From Abditibacteriota bacterium (lineage in GTDB: Bacteria; Armatimonadota; UBA5829), in NCBI GenBank assembly GCA_017552965.1, contig JAFZNQ010000076.1, positions 86,035 to 136,964 on the forward strand: a stretch of 50,930 nucleotides of DNA, given 5' to 3'. Position numbers and translations under genes: made by a program. Below are positions 20,337-28,721 of the stretch, piece by piece. Under the pieces are notes generated by a model. It did not search any database. It had not been told where the DNA came from and saw nothing but the letters and a program-made list of their open reading frames with translations. The stretch's first letter is position 1. Every line of letters begins with the position of its first letter.

Positions 20337-23240
20337 CTAAAACTCCTCTATCACCGGCAGCATCTCCGCGGTGCTTCTGAACCTTTTGCCCACCAGGCAA
20401 AACACGGTCCTTCTCTTCACGTCCTTATCGATATAATACAGATATGCCGTCGCGGATATTTCCAACGAACGGGAATTGGCTGCCCACAAGTAGTATCTGC
20501 CGTTTTTTTCGCCCTTAAAGAGCTTCACGCCCCGGATGCCTTCGCCGCTGAGATAGGTTTTCTCCGTATCCAGGGGCAGCCACCCGGCCCCCATGCTTTC
20601 CGTCAGGTCTCCGGCGCAGGGGAGCGCCTCCCAGATGCTTTTTGCGCACCGGTACACCGTTCCCGTCTTGTCCTCATCATAGCATACGAAATACACCGCC
20701 CTTTCCCCCGGCTTGTCCCATTCACTCACGTGGAGCAAAAAGGGCTCCGACCACTCTATGCCGCCGTCTCTCATCACTCCCAGCCTTCTGGACTCCGTCT
20801 TGGCGCCGCCGTCCAAGTCCCCGAAGGTAAAGGTATTGTCCAGCCACAGGAAGCAGCAGTCGCCCTCCCGCCGCGCGTAGGCGGACACGTCGAAAAAGCC
20901 TCCCTCGGGCCATATGGTCAGGGCCCTTACCACGTCCATTTCCAGATACAGGCGGGCGGGGTCCAGCTTCCGCCAGCCGTCCGCCGTCTCCGCTCCGGAA
21001 AAAGGCAGCCGGTCATAGAGGTCCCTGCTCAGGCTGTAGATACCGCCCGAGGTGTCGTAGTCCGGGCCGGCATACACCAGAGAATTGGGGGCCGGAGTAT
21101 TCCTTCGGTATTCCGCGCACAGAGCCTTCATATCGTTCTCGCCGCTGAAGGGCAGTCTGTCTATGAGGCTTATGGCTTCCGCCGCGGCGGGCTCGGTGAC
21201 CGGCAGGTCGGTGACGCTGTATTCCAGACAGGGAGCGCAGGCCTCCCGGGGCCTTTGGACTATCACCCCGACTGTCATCATATCGCTGCCCTTCATCACC
21301 CGGGACGCGCCGGGGTCGTCCCGGTCCGTGACGAGATAATTGCTGTCGGCCTGCAGACCCTTGCACACAAAGGCAAAGCCTCCGCCCCGGCGGAGATAGC
21401 CTATGAGCATGCCGCAGCCCTTTTCGGGGTCGTTCATCTGCACTGCCATGTTCCTTTCGCCGGACAGGTCGTAGTCCGTGAGCGTGTAGTAGTCCTTCAT
21501 GAGATACTTGTGGTCATAGCGCCATTCGTCCAGCACCTTCAGGGTGTCCGGGCCCACGGGGTCGATGTCCACTCCCACGCTCAGGGACAGCCGGGAGCGT
21601 ATCTCGTAATTCGAAAAATGGTTGTATAGTACGGAGCCCGTGAATACGTACCACATATTGCAGCCGAAGTTCTGACACTGCTGAGGCAGGGTAAAGCTCC
21701 AGAAATCGGTCTTGGTATGCATGAATGAAAAGCGCATGGTCTCCAGGTCGTTGCGCCGGCCCCCCGAGGCGCAGGAGTCAAACAGCATGCCGGGGTATTT
21801 TGCCGCCAGGCGGCTCCAGTATCGCAGATAGCCCGTGCAGGCGTGGTTTTCCGTGGCCCCCAGCCGCGGGATGCCCATCTCCTCCTCCTGCTCCCTGTCC
21901 CTGTTGGTCCAGAAAGGCTCGTGGTTGGTGTTGAAGTCCTGGCGGTAAAGGGTCAGGCCAAAACGGCTTATGAGGTCGTCTGTCAGGCGGAAAATGTGGT
22001 CCCCGGCGCGCTTGCTGCCCATGTTCACCACGGCCAGCCTGCCCTCCCGCAGCAGGTCCTCCTCCCGGAGGCTGCGCTCCATATCCGTGCCTTCGTAGCA
22101 GCGCTCCGGCTCTATCCAGAAGCAGAGCCCCATGCCCTGCCGGCGGCAGTGCTCGGAGATGCGTTTCAGGCCCTCTTCGCCTTCGTAGTCGGGAGCCGGG
22201 TTCCAGTCTCCGGTCTCTCCGGGCCTCATGCGGGTGCAGTCAAACCAGCCTCTTACGCCGCTGTAATCGTATTCCATGACGGTAAAGTATTTACGGGCTA
22301 TCTCTCCCACCCAGGGCGAGTCGATGGCAGCCAGGTCGGCTGCCAGGTCCTGGTTCAGAGGGGAGGCCACATACACCAGCTCGTCAAAGCGTTTGCGGGT
22401 GTGACGGAACAGATTGTGCTTTATGATCCACCGGCGCCACAGGTTTTGCCCCTCCTGCCAGTCGGAGCCCTTGTAAAACATCAGCGCCGTTCCCGGCAGG
22501 CGTATCTCCTCGTGAGGCAGCAGGCAAAGCCCGGTCTTCCCCTGGCCGCAGGCCAGACGGAGCATGCCCCGGGACATACGGGCCTTCATGAACCAGTTGC
22601 CCTGCCAGTTGACGGCGGCTACCACCCCTCTTTTGGGGCCGGAAAAATTGAAAAAGGGCAGATAGTCCTGGGTGGGGAGCCCGGTCACCGTGCGGACCTC
22701 CAGCTCCCCGGAGCCCCGGATCTCTCCGGTAAGGGGCTCATATTCTATGGCGGAGCAGGGTATGGTGGTGCCCCGGTTGTAGTGGACCAGAGCCTCCCCC
22801 TTCATGACCTCCGCATCCAGGGAACAGACGTCCGCTATGAGCCCTGAGTTGTCGTCCGACAGATTGACCAGACGGGCGTCGTATTCCACCACGGGAAAGC
22901 CGGGATACACTGTCTCCGTCACAGTGAGCATCAGCTGCTCCTCCACGCACACCAGATCTCTCACCCGGGTGAGCCTTTCCGCCGGGGCCTCCGACAGGTC
23001 ATAATCCCTGTGGCGGGTGACCACTTCACCTCCCCCGGTCCACAGGAGCTCCGAGGAGGGCCGGCCGTTCAGGGTAAAGGACACAGGCGCCGTGCCGGAC
23101 AGGTGCTCGCTCCGCCATCTGTCGGCGGCCGAGCAGTCCGACACACGCTCCTCAAAGCCGGTCTCCGCATATGCGCAGACCGCGAGCAGCGTCAAAAGGA
23201 GAGAGCAAAGAACGTTCACAATGTCAGCCTTGGGTATCAT
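20337..23240 (-). CDS. exported GH36-like glycosidase with long C-terminal repeat region
   Basis: The 967-residue protein has a signal peptide (about 1-25). The GH36/melibiase-type domain (about 40-640) shows WFDCTR, CFWIEPERC, LYRQDFN (nucleophile Asp about 435), DSCASGGRRND and a later TKTDFW (Asp about 512, acid/base position). About 300 extra residues follow, containing two related modules that each begin with DLYDRLPFSG or SIWEALPCAG and contain a W..LD.....YL pattern. This tail is not part of ordinary alpha-galactosidases. The ATG has no Shine-Dalgarno; an in-frame GTG eight codons later has AAGG upstream and is an alternative start. The gene begins 14 nt after the thrC terminator. Confidence 0.85.
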   Translation of the reverse strand: MIPKADIVNVLCSLLLTLLAVCAYAETGFEERVSDCSAADRWRSEHLSGTAPVSFTLNGRPSSELLWTGGGEVVTRHRDYDLSEAPAERLTRVRDLVCVEEQLMLTVTETVYPGFPVVEYDARLVNLSDDNSGLIADVCSLDAEVMKGEALVHYNRGTTIPCSAIEYEPLTGEIRGSGELEVRTVTGLPTQDYLPFFNFSGPKRGVVAAVNWQGNWFMKARMSRGMLRLACGQGKTGLCLLPHEEIRLPGTALMFYKGSDWQEGQNLWRRWIIKHNLFRHTRKRFDELVYVASPLNQDLAADLAAIDSPWVGEIARKYFTVMEYDYSGVRGWFDCTRMRPGETGDWNPAPDYEGEEGLKRISEHCRRQGMGLCFWIEPERCYEGTDMERSLREEDLLREGRLAVVNMGSKRAGDHIFRLTDDLISRFGLTLYRQDFNTNHEPFWTNRDREQEEEMGIPRLGATENHACTGYLRYWSRLAAKYPGMLFDSCASGGRRNDLETMRFSFMHTKTDFWSFTLPQQCQNFGCNMWYVFTGSVLYNHFSNYEIRSRLSLSVGVDIDPVGPDTLKVLDEWRYDHKYLMKDYYTLTDYDLSGERNMAVQMNDPEKGCGMLIGYLRRGGGFAFVCKGLQADSNYLVTDRDDPGASRVMKGSDMMTVGVIVQRPREACAPCLEYSVTDLPVTEPAAAEAISLIDRLPFSGENDMKALCAEYRRNTPAPNSLVYAGPDYDTSGGIYSLSRDLYDRLPFSGAETADGWRKLDPARLYLEMDVVRALTIWPEGGFFDVSAYARREGDCCFLWLDNTFTFGDLDGGAKTESRRLGVMRDGGIEWSEPFLLHVSEWDKPGERAVYFVCYDEDKTGTVYRCAKSIWEALPCAGDLTESMGAGWLPLDTEKTYLSGEGIRGVKLFKGEKNGRYYLWAANSRSLEISATAYLYYIDKDVKRRTVFCLVGKRFRSTAEMLPVIEEF

Positions 23241-23254
23241 ATGGTTTTGGGATC

Positions 23255-23290
23255 AAAAAAAAGACAGAGCAGCCCTGCGGCTGCCCTGTC
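23255..23290 (-). terminator. intrinsic terminator after thrC
   Basis: The minus strand reads GACAGGGCAGCC-GCAG-GGCTGCTCTGTC then TTTTTTTT. It ends 14 bases before the start of the GH36-like gene. Confidence 0.88.
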
Positions 23291-23296
23291 ACTGAG

Positions 23297-24379
23297 CTAA
23301 TCTGCTCTGTGGTTCTCGAGAATGTCTATGACCGCCTCGAGGGAAGCGGGGGCTTCGATGATGGAAGGACATATTTCCACCGCCCTCTTGGGGTCCTTGA
23401 GGCCGTGGCCCGTCAGCACGCAGACCACCCTGGCCGGCTCGGTAAAATAGCCTTCCCTGGCCTTTTTTATCACTCCGGCAAAGGAGGCGGCCGATGCGGG
23501 TTCGCAGAAGATGCCCTCGCAGCGGGCCAGCAGCTTCTGGGCGTCTGTGATCTCGTCGTCAGTCACAGCCTCGATGACTCCTCCCGATTCGTCCCGGGCG
23601 GCAGCGGCGTATTTCCAGCTGGCGGGATTGCCTATGCGGATGGCCGTAGCGATGGTCTCGGGGAACTCTATGGGCTCGCCCTTCACTATGGGAGCGGCTC
23701 CGGCTGCCTGGAAGCCCAGCATTTTGGGCAGGCGGGAGGACACGCCCTTGTCATAATATTCCTTGTAACCCTTCCAGTAGGCGGTGATGTTGCCGGCGTT
23801 GCCCACGGGGATGGCGTGATATTCGGGAGCGTCTCCCAGCGCGTCGCAGATCTCAAAGGAGCCGGTCTTCTGCCCCTCTATCCTGTAGGGGTTCACCGAG
23901 TTCACCAGAGTGTGGGGGTAGTTGGCCGCCACGGTGCGCACGATGGTGAGGGCGTCGTCAAAATTGCCGTCCACGGAAATGATCACGGCGCCGTGCATGA
24001 GAGACTGGGACACCTTGCCCATGGCCACCTCGCCTCTGGGCAGTATCACGCAGCAGGTGATGCCCGCTCTGGCGGCGTAGGCCGCCGCGGAGGCGGCTGT
24101 GTTGCCTGTGGAAGCGCATATGACGCCCTTGCTCCCCTCCTCCACGGCCTTGGCCATGGCCATGACCATGCCTCTGTCCTTGAAGGAGCCGGTAGGGTTC
24201 ATGCCTTCGAACTTGGCGTAGATGGTCAGGAGAGGGCTCACCTTTTTGGACAGGTTCACCAAAGGAATGAGAGGGGTGGAGCCCTCCATCAGCGACAAAT
24301 TGGGGGTCTTTTCCGTGATGGGCAGATAGTGATGATATCTCTCCAGCAGGCCTACTCTGTTATAAACGTTGTTGCACAT
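23297..24379 (-). CDS. thrC: threonine synthase
   Basis: The 360-residue PLP enzyme turns O-phosphohomoserine into threonine. [10 protein letters not shown] carries the PLP lysine (Lys67), [10 protein letters not shown] binds the substrate, and VGNAGN is the PLP phosphate-binding loop. The length matches the short (Thermus/Bacillus-like) form. AAAGGA precedes the ATG. It follows hom after 14 nt and ends in a strong terminator. Confidence 0.96.
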   Translation of the reverse strand: MCNNVYNRVGLLERYHHYLPITEKTPNLSLMEGSTPLIPLVNLSKKVSPLLTIYAKFEGMNPTGSFKDRGMVMAMAKAVEEGSKGVICASTGNTAASAAAYAARAGITCCVILPRGEVAMGKVSQSLMHGAVIISVDGNFDDALTIVRTVAANYPHTLVNSVNPYRIEGQKTGSFEICDALGDAPEYHAIPVGNAGNITAYWKGYKEYYDKGVSSRLPKMLGFQAAGAAPIVKGEPIEFPETIATAIRIGNPASWKYAAAARDESGGVIEAVTDDEITDAQKLLARCEGIFCEPASAASFAGVIKKAREGYFTEPARVVCVLTGHGLKDPKRAVEICPSIIEAPASLEAVIDILENHRAD

Positions 24380-24393
24380 ATCAAATCCTTTCT

Positions 24394-25674
24394 TTATAAT
24401 ACTCTGATGCGGCTGGCAATGCTGTCAACCATAGGTATGTTGCCGATCTTGTCCAGAGCGCTGAGCATTTGCTCCTCGCTGGCCTCGTGGGTGAGCCACA
24501 CCACCTCTGCCAGACCCCGGTGGGTGTTCTTCTGTATGACGCTCTCCAGGGACACCTTGTTGTCGGCAAAGGCGCCCGCTATGGCGGCGATGCAGCCGGG
24601 CTCATCCTTGACTATGATGCGTATATAGTTGCGTCTCACCAGCGCGTTCGCCGGCGCCACGGGTATGTCGTTGTAGGGGGCCACGTTGGCTGCGCCCTGA
24701 CAGCCGGACAGTATGTTCCGCGCGGCTTCTATCACGTCGCCGGCGATGGCGCTGCCCGCAGGCAGGCTGCCCGCTCCGGCTCCGTAATACATGGTGTCTC
24801 CGGCGCCGTCCGAGGACAGGAATATGGCGTTCATGACCCCGTTCACGTTGGCAATGGGATGGTCGTCGGGCACCAGTGTGGGATGGACACCGGCAAATAT
24901 CTGCCCGTCCTTCTGCTCGGCCATGGCCAGCAGCTTGATCTGATAGCCCATCTCGCCGGCGTATCTGATGTCATAATCCGTGATGGAGGTGATGCCCTCC
25001 CGGTAAATGTCGTCGGCCCGGACGTCTGTATTGAAGCAGAGCTTGGAGAGTATGGCCAGCTTGTACATGGAGTCGTAGCCCTCCACGTCGGAGGTGGGAT
25101 CCTGCTCGGCATAGCCCAGACGCTGGGCGTCCTTGAGAGTGTCCAGGTAATTCTTGCCCTTTTTCATCTCGGTCAGCAGATAATTGGTGGTGCCGTTGAC
25201 TATGCCTATTATCCTGTTGATCCTGTTGGCGGACAGGTTGTTCTTGATGGGGTCCAGGATGGGTATGCCGCCCCCCACCGAGGCTTCGTAAAGCAGGTCC
25301 GCGCCGTGTTCCCGGGCCAGAGCCGACAGGGCGGCGCCCTCCTTGGCTATGAGCATCTTGTTGGCTGTCACCACGCTCTTTTTTGCCTGCAGGGCCTCCC
25401 GGATGAAGGCGCCGGCAGGCTTGATCCCGCCTATGGTCTCCACGATGACCTGAATATCGGGATCGTTTATCAGCAGACGGGCGTCGTCGGTCAGTATGTC
25501 CGATACGTCAAGACCGATGCCTCTGTCCGTCACGGTGTCCAGATCGGCTATCCGCTTGATCCGTATCTCTCCTCCGGCTCTGCGCCTGATGTCCTCGGCG
25601 TTGTCCGTCAGAAGCTTGACGGCTCCGGCGCCCACCGTGCCAAAACCGATAACTCCCACATTGATCACTTTCAT
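24394..25674 (-). CDS. hom: homoserine dehydrogenase with C-terminal ACT domain
   Basis: The 426-residue enzyme reduces aspartate semialdehyde to homoserine. It has an N-terminal nucleotide-binding loop ([14 protein letters not shown]), [12 protein letters not shown], a catalytic region with [12 protein letters not shown] and [11 protein letters not shown], and a C-terminal ACT domain (about 345-426). An ACT domain normally allows allosteric feedback, usually by threonine. Its ATG overlaps the accB stop (ATGA), and thrC follows at 14 nt. Confidence 0.97.
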   Translation of the reverse strand: MKVINVGVIGFGTVGAGAVKLLTDNAEDIRRRAGGEIRIKRIADLDTVTDRGIGLDVSDILTDDARLLINDPDIQVIVETIGGIKPAGAFIREALQAKKSVVTANKMLIAKEGAALSALAREHGADLLYEASVGGGIPILDPIKNNLSANRINRIIGIVNGTTNYLLTEMKKGKNYLDTLKDAQRLGYAEQDPTSDVEGYDSMYKLAILSKLCFNTDVRADDIYREGITSITDYDIRYAGEMGYQIKLLAMAEQKDGQIFAGVHPTLVPDDHPIANVNGVMNAIFLSSDGAGDTMYYGAGAGSLPAGSAIAGDVIEAARNILSGCQGAANVAPYNDIPVAPANALVRRNYIRIIVKDEPGCIAAIAGAFADNKVSLESVIQKNTHRGLAEVVWLTHEASEEQMLSALDKIGNIPMVDSIASRIRVL

Positions 25675-26120
25675 TGTTCCTCCAGCCTTATCCTCATGAT
25701 GACCTGGCCCTCACTGACCAGCTCGGCATTTTTTACGTCGATGGATACCACGGTCCCGGTCACTTCGGAAGGAATGGGCGAGAACACCTTCATCGCTTCG
25801 ATGAGACACAGCTCCGTCCCCACTTCTACCCTGTCGCCCACGGACACGAATTTGGGCTGGTCCGGAGCCGGCGCGTCATAATACACGCCCACCAGGGGAG
25901 CGGTGACCTTGTAGAGGCTGTCGTCATTGTATCGGGGCGCCTCTTCCGGGGCGTCCTCGGTCACGGCTTCACGGAAGACCTCCTCCGGAGCCGGCGCCTG
26001 ACGGCCGGCAGGGGCTGCTCCCCTGACGGACACGCTGCAGTCTCCCTCGGTGATCTCCAGCTCCTCCAGATCATACTTTTCCACCAGCTCAAGAAGCCTT
26101 TTGATATCCGAATTATCCAT
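25671..26120 (-). CDS. accB: biotin carboxyl carrier protein of acetyl-CoA carboxylase
   Basis: The 149-residue protein has an N-terminal helical segment, an Ala/Pro/Glu linker, and a biotinyl domain with LIEAMKVFSPI, the biotin-accepting residue being Lys111. It carries carboxyl groups for malonyl-CoA synthesis. The usual neighbour accC is absent; instead the gene is fused by ATGA overlap to hom. A promoter with TATAAT lies 40 bases upstream, and the ribosome site is a weak AGG. Confidence 0.94.
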   Translation of the reverse strand: MDNSDIKRLLELVEKYDLEELEITEGDCSVSVRGAAPAGRQAPAPEEVFREAVTEDAPEEAPRYNDDSLYKVTAPLVGVYYDAPAPDQPKFVSVGDRVEVGTELCLIEAMKVFSPIPSEVTGTVVSIDVKNAELVSEGQVIMRIRLEEQ

Positions 26121-26161
26121 GTTTTTACCTGCGTCTTAATAGGGTTATTTACACATCTTAT

Positions 26162-26170
26162 ATTATATCA
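26162..26170 (-). promoter_or_regulatory. extended -10 promoter of the accB-hom-thrC operon
   Basis: The minus strand shows TGA-TATAAT about 42 bases before the accB ATG. The -35 is weak. Confidence 0.6.
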
Positions 26171-26240
26171 GATTGGGACAAAAATAAAAAGAGAGGCCCG
26201 ACGCAGTCTGGACCGGCAGCCGGGGACCCTGCCGGACAAG

Positions 26241-26756
26241 TCACCCCTGTCTGCAGTCCGGCATGACCTTTTCGAAGCGAAACATTTCTTCCCCGTCGCC
26301 GCTGCCGGGCTCAGGGTGATGCGAGCAGACAAACTCCGTGATCCGGAAGCCGCAGCGGTTCACATAAAAATGTATGTTGCGCTTTTCAAAATAAGGGGTG
26401 CAGGTCTCCCACACCCTGACCTCAGGAAAGCGCTTTTCTATCTCCTGCCAGGCGGCATAGCCCACGCCCTTTGAATGAAGGGCCGGCGCCACGAACAGCA
26501 GCTCCAGAAAACCCCTGTCTCCCCGCAGCTTTATCACGGCGCCGCCTGCCTTTTGGCCGTCTGCCAGGATCCGGAAGGCCTGACCCTCCCCTATGCAGTC
26601 CAGTATGGTCTGCCGGGATATTATCTGGCCGTCCTCCTCGGTGTGGGTGTCCCTCACTCCGAATTCCTCCAGCGCCCCATAATTAAAAGCCTCCTGATTG
26701 TCGCGGACGAACCGCTCGGTGTCCTCTTTTGCCAGAGGACTCAGCGTCACTGTCAT
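26241..26756 (-). CDS. GNAT family N-acetyltransferase
   Basis: The 171-residue protein has the acetyl-CoA-binding motif LLFVAPALHSKGVGYAA and the later YFEKRNIHFYVNRCGF region typical of GNAT enzymes. It acetylates an unknown amine in the cytoplasm. The start at 26756 is fixed by GGAGGTGAT seven bases upstream; the longer open frame would run through the promoter. It is transcribed divergently from the peroxidase gene from a consensus promoter. Confidence 0.88.
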   Translation of the reverse strand: MTVTLSPLAKEDTERFVRDNQEAFNYGALEEFGVRDTHTEEDGQIISRQTILDCIGEGQAFRILADGQKAGGAVIKLRGDRGFLELLFVAPALHSKGVGYAAWQEIEKRFPEVRVWETCTPYFEKRNIHFYVNRCGFRITEFVCSHHPEPGSGDGEEMFRFEKVMPDCRQG

Positions 26757-26780
26757 GATATCACCTCCGTCGGCATCTTC

Positions 26781-26810
26781 ATTATACATGAGGCGGCCGG
26801 GGGCTGTCAA
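26781..26810 (-). promoter_or_regulatory. promoter of the GNAT gene
   Basis: The minus strand reads TTGACA, an 18-nt spacer, and TATAAT. Its -35 is 12 bases from the -35 of the divergent GPx promoter. Confidence 0.8.
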
Positions 26811-26822
26811 AGGCGCCGCGTA

Positions 26823-26851
26823 TTGACAGCGGGCCCGTTTTGGGTTATAAT
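26823..26851 (+). promoter_or_regulatory. promoter of the glutathione-peroxidase-like gene
   Basis: TTGACA, a 17-nt spacer, TATAAT: a full consensus sigma-70-type promoter. A small hairpin GGCTTG-CTTGT-CAAGCC (26861-26877) lies in the leader. Confidence 0.85.
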
Positions 26852-26902
26852 AAGTTATACGGCTTGCTTGTCAAGCCGAATCCGACTCGCAAGGAGAGAC
26901 CC

Positions 26903-27442
26903 ATGATATACGATTTTTCTGTGACCACGGCGGGGGGCGACGCCCTGCAGCTGTCCGACTACAAGGGCAAGGTGATCCTCATAGTCAACACGGCCACCGG
27001 CTGCGGCTTCACCCCCCAGTACGAGCCCATCGAGCAGCTGTACCGGGACTATCACGACAAGGGACTGGAGATACTGGATATTCCCTGCAATCAGTTCGGA
27101 GGGCAGGCCCCCGGCACCGATGAGGAAATACACGAGTTCTGCCAGATACATTTCAACACCACCTTTCCCCAGATGAAAAAGGCCGAGGTCAACGGCCCCG
27201 GCGAGCTGCCCCTCTACACCTGGCTGAAGCAGCAAAAGGGCTTTGAGGGCTTTGGCGACCACCCTCTCAAGGGCATCCTCGAGGACTTGCTGTCCAAGGC
27301 CGACCCCGACTGGGACAAAAAGCCCGATATCAAGTGGAACTTCACCAAGTTCGTCATTGACCGCAGCGGCAAGGTGGCTGCCCGCTTTGAGCCCACCGAG
27401 GATATGTCCCGGGTAGAGGACTGCATCAAGAGCCTGCTGTAA
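26903..27442 (+). CDS. glutathione-peroxidase-family thiol peroxidase (Cys type)
   Basis: The 179-residue enzyme has Cys34 in NTATGCGFTPQY as the peroxidatic residue (Cys, not Sec). The other active-site residues are Gln64 in PCNQFGGQ and Trp145/Asn146 in KWNFTKF. Cys80 in EFCQIHF is the resolving residue of the thioredoxin-dependent subgroup. It should reduce hydroperoxides with thioredoxin rather than glutathione. AAGGAG precedes the ATG at 26903. It has its own strong promoter and is followed by a bidirectional terminator. Confidence 0.95.
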   Translation: MIYDFSVTTAGGDALQLSDYKGKVILIVNTATGCGFTPQYEPIEQLYRDYHDKGLEILDIPCNQFGGQAPGTDEEIHEFCQIHFNTTFPQMKKAEVNGPGELPLYTWLKQQKGFEGFGDHPLKGILEDLLSKADPDWDKKPDIKWNFTKFVIDRSGKVAARFEPTEDMSRVEDCIKSLL

Positions 27443-27465
27443 GACGCGGCGCAGACGACACACCC

Positions 27466-27504
27466 AAAAGGAAGGCCGCCGACCAAGAGTCCCGCCTTCC
27501 TTTT
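27466..27504. terminator. bidirectional intrinsic terminator
   Basis: AAAAGGAAGGC and GCCTTCCTTTT flank a 17-nt loop, with A- and T-runs giving U-tracts in both directions. It ends the peroxidase transcript. Confidence 0.7.
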
Positions 27505-27548
27505 TCCCGTGTCCGGCCCAAGGGGCCGGACCGGTATCGGAGCAACAC

Positions 27549-28688
27549 ATGGATCAGACAAAGAAGCCTCTTGACGCCCGGGACCGGGAGAGGGTCATCA
27601 TCCGGACAGGCGCTGCGGGGATAGCGGCCAACCTGCTGCTGGCCCTTTTCAAGGGAGCGGCGGGCTATCTCTCCCACTCCATAGCGGTCATGCTTGACGG
27701 CGTGAACAACCTGTCGGACGCCGGCAGCTCGGCGGTGACCATCGCCGGCGCCAAGCTGGCGGGCCGGGAGCCCGACAGAGAGCACCCCTTCGGCCACGGC
27801 AGGATAGAATATCTCAGCGCCATGATCATAGCCGTCCTGATCCTCTACGCCGGCTTTGCGGCCCTGACCGAGTCCGTCAAGTGGATACTGAAGCCCCGGC
27901 TGCCTGAATATGACGCCGTGACCTTTGTCACGGTGTCCGCCGCCATCATAGTCAAGGCCGTTCTGGGCATATATACCACCCGCGCCGGCAAAAGGGTGAA
28001 CTCCGACTCCCTGGTCAACGCCGGACAGGACTCCCGGCTGGACTGCCTCATCTCCCTGACCACCCTCATAGCCGCCTCGGTCTATCTGCTGACAGGCATA
28101 TCCACCGAAGCCTGGCTGGGCGCTGCCATATCCCTGTATATCATCTTCTCCGCAGTGAGCATGCTGAGAGGGACCATCTCCAGGATCCTGGGCGAGCGCA
28201 ACAACCCGGCTCTGGTCCGGAGCATCACGGAGACGGTGGAGAGCTTTGAGGAGGTGAAGGGCGCCCACGATCTGGTGCTGAACAACTACGGCCCGGACTC
28301 CTGGAACGGCTCCATAGTCATAGACGTGGCCGCCGCCTGCAGCGCAGAGAGGCTGGACCAGCTCATAGAGGAAATACAGTCCCGGGTGGCTGCCAGGCAC
28401 CGGGTCATACTGACCGCGGTGGGCATACACGCCGTCCTGACAGACGACCCGGACAGTCTGGCGGCGGAGAAGACCGTCCGGGAGATAGTGTTCCGCCACA
28501 GCCACATATCCCAGATCCACGGCTTTCACTACCTGAAGGACCAAAAGATCATCCGCTTTGACATGGTGGTGAGCTTTTATGCGGACGACCGCAGGCTGCT
28601 GCACGAGCACGTGGTCTCCGACGTGCAGAAGGCCTTTCCCGACTTTACCCTGCAGATAGCCATGGACACGGATTTTGCCGAAGAATAA
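27549..28688 (+). CDS. cation diffusion facilitator (CDF) metal efflux transporter
   Basis: The 379-residue protein has about six membrane helices in the first 210 residues, with the CDF signature around HSIAVMLDGVNNLSDAGSS and the loop REHPFGHGRIEYLS. The transport-site DxxxD in helix V is QDSRLD. The C-terminal cytoplasmic dimer domain carries His residues (RHSHISQIHGFHY). Such proteins export Zn, Mn, Fe or Co in exchange for protons; the metal cannot be assigned. GGAG lies six bases before the ATG. No separate promoter is evident, so partial read-through past the terminator at 27504 is possible. Confidence 0.92.
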   Translation: MDQTKKPLDARDRERVIIRTGAAGIAANLLLALFKGAAGYLSHSIAVMLDGVNNLSDAGSSAVTIAGAKLAGREPDREHPFGHGRIEYLSAMIIAVLILYAGFAALTESVKWILKPRLPEYDAVTFVTVSAAIIVKAVLGIYTTRAGKRVNSDSLVNAGQDSRLDCLISLTTLIAASVYLLTGISTEAWLGAAISLYIIFSAVSMLRGTISRILGERNNPALVRSITETVESFEEVKGAHDLVLNNYGPDSWNGSIVIDVAAACSAERLDQLIEEIQSRVAARHRVILTAVGIHAVLTDDPDSLAAEKTVREIVFRHSHISQIHGFHYLKDQKIIRFDMVVSFYADDRRLLHEHVVSDVQKAFPDFTLQIAMDTDFAEE

Positions 28689-28713
28689 AAAAGGCCGGGC
28701 CTTGGGGCCCGGC
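28687..28713 (-). terminator. intrinsic terminator after the O-antigen-ligase-like gene
   Basis: The minus strand reads GCCGGGCC-CCAA-GGCCCGGC then TTTTTT. It overlaps the CDF stop codon on the other strand. Confidence 0.8.
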
Positions 28714-28721
28714 TGCGACGG

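Noticed and set aside
27426-28610. 394-codon minus-strand frame opposite the CDF transporter
   Set aside because: The plus-strand CDF protein has complete helices and motifs, and the antisense frame runs through a terminator.
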